Translations under genes and position numbers: made by a program
Assembly: GCA_025928215.1 (NCBI GenBank)
Contig: JAICJW010000121.1
Span: forward strand, 1-11,083
DNA length: 11,083 bases
Source: Chloroflexia bacterium
GTDB lineage: Bacteria; Chloroflexota; Chloroflexia; Thermomicrobiales; JALYUS01
Direction of reading: 5' to 3'
The notes under the pieces: generated by a model
Databases searched by the model: none
Seen by the model: the letters and a program-made list of their open reading frames with translations, nothing else
Told to the model about the DNA's origin: nothing
Part shown: positions 6,388-11,083 of the stretch, in pieces
Numbering within the stretch: position 1 is the first letter of the stretch
How the letters are laid out: each line of letters begins with the position of its first letter

Positions 6388-7218
6388 ATGCGGAAGGGGT
6401 TGTCTTCACTCTGTGCTCTCGCTATGGTTTGCATTCTGATCACCGGCTGCGGCGGAAACAGTGTCACGATCCCGACGGTGGCGCCAACGGCGACCGTGAA
6501 TGCCGCCGCTACCAGCACCCGGACGGCGGAACTGGCGCAACTCGCGACGGCCCAGGCGCCGACCGCGACCCCACTACCAACCGACACACCGATTCCGCCG
6601 ACCGCGACATCCGCACCGACTGCCTCGCCCGCACGGACGGCCACGCCCATCCCGCAGGCCACCGCGACGCGTGCCGGCGCCTCGGCAACCCCTCGCCCGG
6701 CCACGTCGGCGGCCACATCGGTATCACGCGCACCGCTCGGCGCCGCGCCATCGGGGTGGAAGACGTATGCGGGGAGCGCGCGGGTGCCATTCGCCATCTA
6801 CTATCCGCCGAATTGGAAGGTGGATGAATCGTCCTCGGCGTCGGATGGGCAGGTCAAGTTCCAGTCGCCGACGCCGGGTGTCTCCTTCACGATGCAAGCG
6901 AGTACGCAAAAGACGACCGTTTCCATTGATACACTGCGCGACGCGCAGGCGAAAGGCGTCGCGAATACCTGCAAGGCATCGGGCATCGAAGGGACCAGCC
7001 AGGAAACCTACTCCGGCGTCATCTTCGATGAGTTGCTGCAAACGTGCGATTTCGGGCAGCCGCCGCTTCTCGTCTTCGGGATCGCCGCTGGATTGAATAA
7101 TGGCTATCCGTGGACATTCTTCCTCAGCGCCCCGCGCGACAGTATCCAGAATTCCGTTGATACCTATTTCCAGCCGATGTTGGACTCATTGCGTATCTAC
7201 GCAAATCCCGTCGGCTAA
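6388..7218 (+). CDS. Lipoprotein with Thr/Pro-rich linker and PsbP-like C-terminal domain
   Basis: This 276-residue protein has a classic lipoprotein signal: MRKG, a hydrophobic core, and lipobox LITGC with the modified Cys at 21. Residues 25-115 are low-complexity Thr/Pro/Ala, a spacer crossing the wall. The folded domain runs from about 120 to 276 and opens with 'PFAIYYPPNWKVDE', a pattern seen in PsbP-like or DUF1795-like domains of unknown substrate. Cys195 and Cys220 in this domain could form a disulfide outside the cell. AAAGGGGGG just upstream of the ATG is the ribosome binding site. It is divergent from corA and converges on the secreted protein at 7328-7726. A surface role is clear, but the specific function is unknown. 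Confidence 0.85.
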   Translation: MRKGLSSLCALAMVCILITGCGGNSVTIPTVAPTATVNAAATSTRTAELAQLATAQAPTATPLPTDTPIPPTATSAPTASPARTATPIPQATATRAGASATPRPATSAATSVSRAPLGAAPSGWKTYAGSARVPFAIYYPPNWKVDESSSASDGQVKFQSPTPGVSFTMQASTQKTTVSIDTLRDAQAKGVANTCKASGIEGTSQETYSGVIFDELLQTCDFGQPPLLVFGIAAGLNNGYPWTFFLSAPRDSIQNSVDTYFQPMLDSLRIYANPVG

Positions 7219-7249
7219 AGACCGCGCACGCGACCGATGCGGAAAATCC

Positions 7250-7290
7250 ACTCCCATCTCCCTGCCCGAAACGGGCAGGGAGATGGGAGT
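7250..7290. terminator. Perfect 19-bp inverted repeat, likely bidirectional terminator
   Basis: ACTCCCATCTCCCTGCCCG (7250-7268), an AAA loop, and its exact reverse complement (7272-7290) lie between two converging genes, 31 bases after one stop and 37 bases from the other. Read on the minus strand the stem is followed by GGATTTTCC, a short T-run, so it suits the minus-strand gene best. On the plus strand only TCGGGTTCC follows. Its perfection and length also fit a dispersed repeat element. Confidence 0.65.
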
Positions 7291-7327
7291 TCGGGTTCCA
7301 TGATCGGTGCTGCTCTGCTTTCACGAC

Positions 7328-7726
7328 TCACGCACCGAGGCGGTGCGGAACATAGTAGGTGTTCGTGCCGGCGAGGGTTGCGGTCGCACGTGCCACGACC
7401 TTCCCGTCCTGCGTCTGAACCTCGAAGGTGAAGACGCCCGGCATGTCTGTCTCATCGGGAGCGAGGTCGGCGGTCGAGGCTGTCCCGTCCGCACCAGCGG
7501 TGACGGTGACGAAGGGGCCGGGAATCAGCGGTAAACCAAGCGGGGTATACACCTGTATGATATACGTCGTATTCGGTGTCAGCCCTGTCGCCTTCAGCAC
7601 CGGCTGCCCGCCATACGAGACGGTATTGGGGGTCAGCGTGACGCTGGCCGCACCCGCTGCCGGGGCCGCCGTGAGGAGAATACCGAGGGCAAGGAGCCCA
7701 CCAAAGATGATTCGCCGCAGAACCAT
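7328..7726 (-). CDS. Secreted beta-sandwich protein, signal peptide type I
   Basis: The 132-residue protein starts with a typical Sec signal (MVLRR, then a hydrophobic stretch) and a cleavage site near residue 26 (APAAGA-ASVT). There is no lipobox Cys, so it is released or loosely held. The mature part is about 105 residues of alternating beta-type sequence (SVTLTPNTVSYGGQPVLKA, TTYIIQVYTP, VFTFEVQTQDG), which suggests an Ig-like or IPT-like sandwich; no catalytic motif is seen. It has no cysteines in the mature part. GGGAGG 7-8 bases upstream of the ATG fixes the start. The next gene is divergent from it and also encodes a small exported beta-sandwich. Confidence 0.78.
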   Translation of the reverse strand: MVLRRIIFGGLLALGILLTAAPAAGAASVTLTPNTVSYGGQPVLKATGLTPNTTYIIQVYTPLGLPLIPGPFVTVTAGADGTASTADLAPDETDMPGVFTFEVQTQDGKVVARATATLAGTNTYYVPHRLGA

Positions 7727-7850
7727 GCCACACCTCCCGATTGTCGGCGCGACCGCCCATCACGCGAGGGGCGTTCATGCGCCGCTCTGCTGGGGTAAAC
7801 GAAAGAGAGGGCGATGCGGTTTCCTGTTGCCATCACGGGGCTATCGGGCC

Positions 7851-8237
7851 GTGGGTACGGTACGGCGGATGCGCTGGCTTCCGATGCTCATGCTGCTTGC
7901 ATCGTGCGGTCAGGTGGCGACACCACCGCCGATCCTCTCCGCGACGATCACGGCGGCGGATATCGTGCTGTCATCCGTCACGGGGGCAATCCCCGGCGCG
8001 AGTGCGTCGGCCACCGTCGTGGCCCCACCGAACACGCGCTGCACCATCGCCTATACGATGCCGGATGGCCGAGAAGGGCAGCTGCCGAGCCTCAGCCCGA
8101 AAACCACCGACATGCACGGCAAAGCGACCTGGACGTGGTATATCGCGACGAACACCCCGCGTGGCACCGGCATGGTGGCAGTCACCTGCGGCGGAGTCAC
8201 GCGATCCGAGCGCATCCTGATCGGCGTTGGAGAGTGA
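7851..8237 (+). CDS. Small Ig-like lipoprotein
   Basis: This frame encodes an exported protein with a short signal ending in LLASC, followed by a beta-rich domain of about 100 residues. I place the start at GTG 7851 (128 residues, Cys19 modified), because the ATG at 7869 would leave only 12 residues before the lipobox Cys; neither has a strong ribosome binding site. The pattern SASATVVAPPNTRCTIAYTM, then SPKTTDMHGKATWTWYI, then GTGMVAVTCGG is one I recognise from Chloroflexota and Actinobacteria surface proteins: a sandwich with Cys64 and Cys113 likely joined by a disulfide. No enzyme motif is present. It may be a wall or surface adhesion module, but the function is unknown. It converges on paaK. 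Confidence 0.72.
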   Translation: MGTVRRMRWLPMLMLLASCGQVATPPPILSATITAADIVLSSVTGAIPGASASATVVAPPNTRCTIAYTMPDGREGQLPSLSPKTTDMHGKATWTWYIATNTPRGTGMVAVTCGGVTRSERILIGVGE

Positions 8238-8243
8238 GAGAAG

Positions 8244-8301
8244 TACGGAGTTCGGAGTTCGAAGGAGATCATCCCCACTTCGAACATCGAACTCCGAACT
8301 C
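8244..8301. terminator. Inverted repeat of heptamers between converging genes
   Basis: GAGTTCGGAGTTCG (8248-8261) pairs perfectly over 14 bp with CGAACTCCGAACTC (8288-8301). An alternative inner hairpin pairs GTTCGAAG (8257-8264) with CTTCGAAC (8278-8285). The left side reads as heptamers GTACGGA GTTCGGA GTTCGAA, and the right side as TTCGAAC ATCGAAC TCCGAAC. It lies just after the lipoprotein stop and overlaps the first two bases of the paaK stop codon. It may act as a terminator for both genes. No strong T-run follows on either strand. Confidence 0.5.
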
Positions 8302-9628
8302 AGCCCCGTTGCCGCCGGTCTACAACGCGGACGGCCTTGCCGACCTCGATGCGCTCCATGCCGCCCGGCTCGACGAGCGTGACGCGGCAGGTGAGGCCGA
8401 GGCGGCTTTTCAACGCGTCCACGAGCCGCCCATGCAACTCACGCACGGCGGGGTGATCCGCGTCGAGCGACCAGCCGGCGATGCCGTGGAAGGAGGGCGT
8501 CACTTCCGCCAGCACCTCCATCGTGTCGAGCGACCCCTCGCGTTCGAGGACGATCTGATAAAAGGGCGCGATGCCGCCCATGCCGAGCATCACCCCCTCG
8601 ACCTCCGACGGATAGACGTTGACGCCGCGCACGATCAGCATGTCATCGTGCCGGCCACGCAGCCGGGCCATTCGCATGCTCGTCCGCCCGCAGGAGCAGG
8701 GTTCGGGAAGGAGCGCGGTGATGTCGCCGGTGCGGTAGCGGATGAGCGGGAACGCCTCTTTGGTCAGGCAGGTAAGGACGAGTTCGCCCTGTTCGCCGGG
8801 CGGCAGGGTTTCGCCCGTCTCCGGGTTGACGATCTCCGGCAGGAAATGGTCCTCGGCAATGTGCAGGCCGTGTTGCGCCTCGACGCACTCGCAGGCGACG
8901 CCCGGCCCGATGATCTCCGAGAGGCCATAGATGTCCACCGCCGTGATCGCCAGCCGCTGTTCGATCTCGCGACGCATCTCGTCCGTCCACGGCTCCGCGC
9001 CGAGAATGGCGAAGGAGAGCGGGAGACCCTGCGGGTCAATTCCCTGCCGCTCCATTTCGTCCGCGATGGTGAGCGCGTATGAGGGCGTGCAGCAGAGCAC
9101 CTTCGCGCCGAAGTCCTTGAGGAGCATCACCTGTCGGGGCGTGTTGCCGCCGCTCATCGGCACGACCGTTGCGCCCATCAGTTCGCCGCCGTCGTGCATG
9201 CCGAGACCGCCCGTGAAGAGGCCATAGCCATAGGCATTGTGGACGACATCACCCTGCTGCCCGCCACCGAGCGCGAGCGCCCGCGCGCAGACCTCGGCCC
9301 AGACGCCCAGATCGTGCCGCGTGTAACCGACGACCGTCAATTTCCCCTTCGTGCCGGACGATGCATGGATGCGTACGACCGCGGATCGCGGCACGGCGAA
9401 GAGGCCGAAGGGGTAATTATCCCGCAGATCGCTCTTCGTCGTGAATGGCAGGCGCGCGAGATCAGCGAGGGAACGGACATCGTCCGGGGCGATGCCGTGC
9501 GCCGCGAACCGCTCCCGATAGAATGGGACGCGCGCCGCGACATAGGCAACCTTCTCGCGCAGCCGCGCCGCTTGCAGATCGCGGAGCTGTCCGCGCTCCA
9601 TCGTCTCCACATCAGGATTCCAGAGCAT
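8300..9628 (-). CDS. paaK: Phenylacetate-CoA ligase
   Basis: This 442-residue adenylate-forming enzyme should activate phenylacetate (or a similar aryl acid) to its CoA thioester with ATP. Visible motifs are the ATP loop ASSGTKGK (89-96), YGLSE (234-238), YRTGD (298-302), RGVNVYPSEVE (334-344), and the C-terminal domain ending in VGKAVRVVD with catalytic Lys431. The order and spacing match PaaK, and the length is typical. I chose the ATG at 9628 because GGAGAGG lies 6 bases upstream and the N-terminus fits the family; an ATG at 9658 would add 10 unlikely residues. No other paa genes flank it, so it is an orphan copy and its true substrate could be another aryl acetate. A promoter lies upstream at 9676-9684. 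Confidence 0.93.
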   Translation of the reverse strand: MLWNPDVETMERGQLRDLQAARLREKVAYVAARVPFYRERFAAHGIAPDDVRSLADLARLPFTTKSDLRDNYPFGLFAVPRSAVVRIHASSGTKGKLTVVGYTRHDLGVWAEVCARALALGGGQQGDVVHNAYGYGLFTGGLGMHDGGELMGATVVPMSGGNTPRQVMLLKDFGAKVLCCTPSYALTIADEMERQGIDPQGLPLSFAILGAEPWTDEMRREIEQRLAITAVDIYGLSEIIGPGVACECVEAQHGLHIAEDHFLPEIVNPETGETLPPGEQGELVLTCLTKEAFPLIRYRTGDITALLPEPCSCGRTSMRMARLRGRHDDMLIVRGVNVYPSEVEGVMLGMGGIAPFYQIVLEREGSLDTMEVLAEVTPSFHGIAGWSLDADHPAVRELHGRLVDALKSRLGLTCRVTLVEPGGMERIEVGKAVRVVDRRQRG

Positions 9629-9675
9629 CGCCCGCCTCTCCTTTCCCTTCCTATCCATGTACCGTCTGTGCGTGG

Positions 9676-9684
9676 ACTATAGCA
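9676..9684 (-). promoter_or_regulatory. Extended -10 promoter of paaK
   Basis: On the minus strand the bases read TGCTATAGT: TATAGT with the TG of an extended -10 element. Transcription would start near 9669, about 40 bases before the paaK ATG. No good -35 is seen at 17 bases. Confidence 0.5.
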
Positions 9685-9716
9685 TAGAGAAAGTGCACAA
9701 TTTCGCGGCCCGCGTC

Positions 9717-9745
9717 TTGCGCCGCCGCCCGGAAGCGTGTAAGAT
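9717..9745 (+). promoter_or_regulatory. Candidate promoter of tuf
   Basis: TTGCGC (9717-9722) and TAAGAT (9740-9745) are separated by exactly 17 bases. The -10 matches four of six and the -35 keeps the TTG. Transcription would begin near 9752, leaving a leader of about 130 bases. A strong tuf promoter would be expected; this one is only moderate, and tuf may instead be read from further upstream. Confidence 0.45.
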
Positions 9746-9751
9746 GCCCTG

Positions 9752-9778
9752 TGCTGCCGTAGGTGGCAGCATTTGTTT
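9752..9778 (+). promoter_or_regulatory. Hairpin with U-rich run at the start of the tuf leader
   Basis: TGCTGCC (9752-9758), loop GTAGGT, and GGCAGCA (9765-9771) form a perfect 7-bp stem, followed directly by TTTGTTT (9772-9778). The shape is that of an intrinsic terminator or attenuator. No plus-strand gene ends nearby for it to terminate. It could be an attenuator, a 5'-end stability hairpin, or a block to read-through into tuf. Two more small hairpins can be drawn between it and the gene: GCGGA-cga-TCCGC, and GGAGGCGC with GCGCGCTCC. Confidence 0.45.
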
Positions 9779-9884
9779 GCCGTGCGGACGATCCGCGCGC
9801 GGAAAATGTGTCCCAACGGAGGCGCTACGTGACGGCGCGCTCCGGTGAGCAATAGATGCGTAACAGACGCAGGAGGCACCATCA

Positions 9885-11083
9885 GTGGGCAAGGCAAAGT
9901 TTGAGCGGACCAAGCCGCATGTCAACGTGGGGACGATCGGGCATGTGGATCACGGCAAGACGACGCTGACGGCGGCGATCACCAAGACGCTGGCGCTGCG
10001 GGGGCAGGCGAGTTTCAAGGCGTTCGATCAGATTGATAACGCCCCCGAGGAGCGGGCGCGGGGGATCACGATCGCCATCGCCCACGTTGAGTACGAGACG
10101 GAGAAGCGGCATTACGCCCACGTGGACTGCCCCGGCCATGCCGACTACATCAAGAACATGATCACCGGCGCGGCGCAGATGGACGGGGCGATCCTCGTCG
10201 TCAGCGCGCCGGACGGGCCGATGCCCCAGACGCGCGAGCACATTCTCCTTGCCCGCCAGGTCGAGGTGCCGGCGATGGTCGTCTTTTTGAATAAAGTGGA
10301 CATGATGGACGACGAGGAGCTCCTGGAACTGGTCGAACTCGAGGTGCGCGAGCTGTTGAGTAGTTATGGCTTCCCCGGCGATGCGATCCCGATCATTCGC
10401 GGCAGCGGGCTGGCGGCCTTGACGAGCAGTTCGACCGATCCCGGTGCGCCGGAGTATGCGCCGATCTTCGAGTTGATGCGGGCGGTGGACGACTACATCC
10501 CGACGCCGGAGCGAGCGGTGGACCAGCCCTTCTTGATGCCGGTGGAGGATGTCTTCTCGATCAAGGGGCGCGGGACGGTGGTCACCGGGCGGATCGAGCG
10601 GGGGATCGTCAAGATCGGCGATGAGGTGGCGATCGTCGGGCTGGCGGCGGCGGAGCGCAAGGTGGTCGTCACCGGCGTGGAGATGTTCCAGAAGACGCTC
10701 GACCAGGGGCAGGCGGGGGACAACGTCGGCTGCCTGCTCAGGGGGGTGGAGCGAGCGGAGATCGAGCGGGGGCAGGTCTTGGCGAAGCCGGGCAGTATCA
10801 AGCCGCTGCAGAAGTTCGCGGCGGAAGTGTACGTGTTGGGCAAGGACGAGGGCGGACGGCACACGCCCTTCTTTCCGGGGTACCGACCGCAGTTCTACAT
10901 CCGCACGACGGATGTGACGGGGGCGATCGAGTTGCCGGAGGGAGTGGAGATGGTGATGCCGGGGGACAACATCCAGATGAAGGTGGAGTTGATCACCCCG
11001 GTGGCGATCGAGGAGGGGCTGCGCTTCGCGATTCGCGAGGGCGGGCGCACCGTCGGCGCGGGCGTCGTTACCTCCGTTAAGTA
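9885..11083 (+). CDS. tuf: Elongation factor Tu
   Basis: The frame encodes all 399 residues of EF-Tu, the GTPase that carries aminoacyl-tRNA to the ribosome; the window ends after TA, so only the last base of the stop codon is missing. G-domain motifs are present: GHVDHGKT (19-26), RGITI in switch I, DCPGHADY in switch II, and NKVD. Domain 2 follows (VEDVFSIKGRGTVVTGRIERG), then domain 3, ending in LRFAIREGGRTVGAGVVTSVK. The start is GTG, with AGGAGG at 9871-9876, 8 bases upstream. After RGITI the sequence is AIAHVEYET where most bacteria have NTSHVEYET. Glycine codons are often GGG, unlike neighbouring genes. Downstream genes (commonly a tRNA, secE and nusG) would lie outside the window. Confidence 0.98.
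   Translation, partial: MGKAKFERTKPHVNVGTIGHVDHGKTTLTAAITKTLALRGQASFKAFDQIDNAPEERARGITIAIAHVEYETEKRHYAHVDCPGHADYIKNMITGAAQMDGAILVVSAPDGPMPQTREHILLARQVEVPAMVVFLNKVDMMDDEELLELVELEVRELLSSYGFPGDAIPIIRGSGLAALTSSSTDPGAPEYAPIFELMRAVDDYIPTPERAVDQPFLMPVEDVFSIKGRGTVVTGRIERGIVKIGDEVAIVGLAAAERKVVVTGVEMFQKTLDQGQAGDNVGCLLRGVERAEIERGQVLAKPGSIKPLQKFAAEVYVLGKDEGGRHTPFFPGYRPQFYIRTTDVTGAIELPEGVEMVMPGDNIQMKVELITPVAIEEGLRFAIREGGRTVGAGVVTSVK

Noticed and set aside
7814..9082. 422-codon plus-strand frame
   Set aside because: Most of it is antisense to paaK, whose motifs are unambiguous; the product is rich in Arg, His and Asp with no domain. A GAGAGG does precede its ATG, which is likely chance.
9746..9884. tRNA gene upstream of tuf
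   Set aside because: No acceptor stem, TTCGA-type T-loop or cloverleaf could be drawn; only simple hairpins are present.
9882..10862. 326-codon minus-strand frame over tuf
   Set aside because: It is a shadow of EF-Tu, which is certain on the plus strand.
1..11083. CRISPR array, insertion sequence, prophage or defence island
   Set aside because: No regularly spaced direct repeats, transposase, integrase, nuclease or phage-like genes were seen in any frame.

Overview
The window is a stretch of high-GC bacterial chromosome. The best guess at the source is Chloroflexota, near the Thermomicrobia/Sphaerobacter side. That rests on lipoproteins with long Thr/Pro/Ala-rich linkers, small secreted beta-sandwich proteins of a kind common in that phylum, frequent GTG starts, and the general look of the EF-Tu. 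It is an inference from recognition, not from a search. There are no mobile-element genes, CRISPR arrays or tRNAs, and every intergenic gap is under 300 bases.

Layout. 1-255 (minus) is the N-terminal part of a lipoprotein that runs off the left edge. It is divergent from 508-1060 (plus), a [2Fe-2S] ferredoxin followed closely by an unidentified 67-residue protein. A clear sigma-70-type promoter and a structured leader (1094-1268) precede the main feature: two tandem, membrane-anchored, LysM-containing cell-wall hydrolases (1269-2888 and 2947-4674). They are paralogous from the N-terminus to a shared 'DNP' motif. Past that point one carries a CHAP/NlpC-P60-like cysteine peptidase or amidase and the other an M23 (LytM-type) zinc endopeptidase. 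A convergent minus-strand pair follows: a small two-TM protein (4738-5040) and a CorA-type Mg2+/Co2+ channel (5159-6217). The next block is extracytoplasmic: a lipoprotein with a PsbP-like domain (6388-7218), a secreted beta-sandwich protein (7328-7726, minus) and a small Ig-like lipoprotein (7851-8237). The right part holds an orphan phenylacetate-CoA ligase (8300-9628, minus) and, divergent from it, a complete EF-Tu gene (9885-11083) lacking only the last base of its stop codon.

How the genes fit together. Most of the window concerns the cell surface: two wall hydrolases with different predicted cleavage chemistries but the same wall-targeting stalk, three lipoproteins, one secreted protein and one ion channel. 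The ferredoxin, PaaK and EF-Tu are housekeeping or metabolic genes with no evident functional link to these.

Non-coding structure is distinctive. There is a REP-like hairpin between the two hydrolase genes. A perfect 19-bp stem with a 3-base loop lies between converging genes at 7250-7290. An inverted repeat built from heptamers touches the paaK stop codon. A hairpin followed by a U-rich run sits at the predicted start of the tuf leader. No known complete novel system (defence, CRISPR, biosynthetic cluster) is evident. The most original item is the domain-swapped hydrolase pair and the Cys-containing fourth module the two proteins share.
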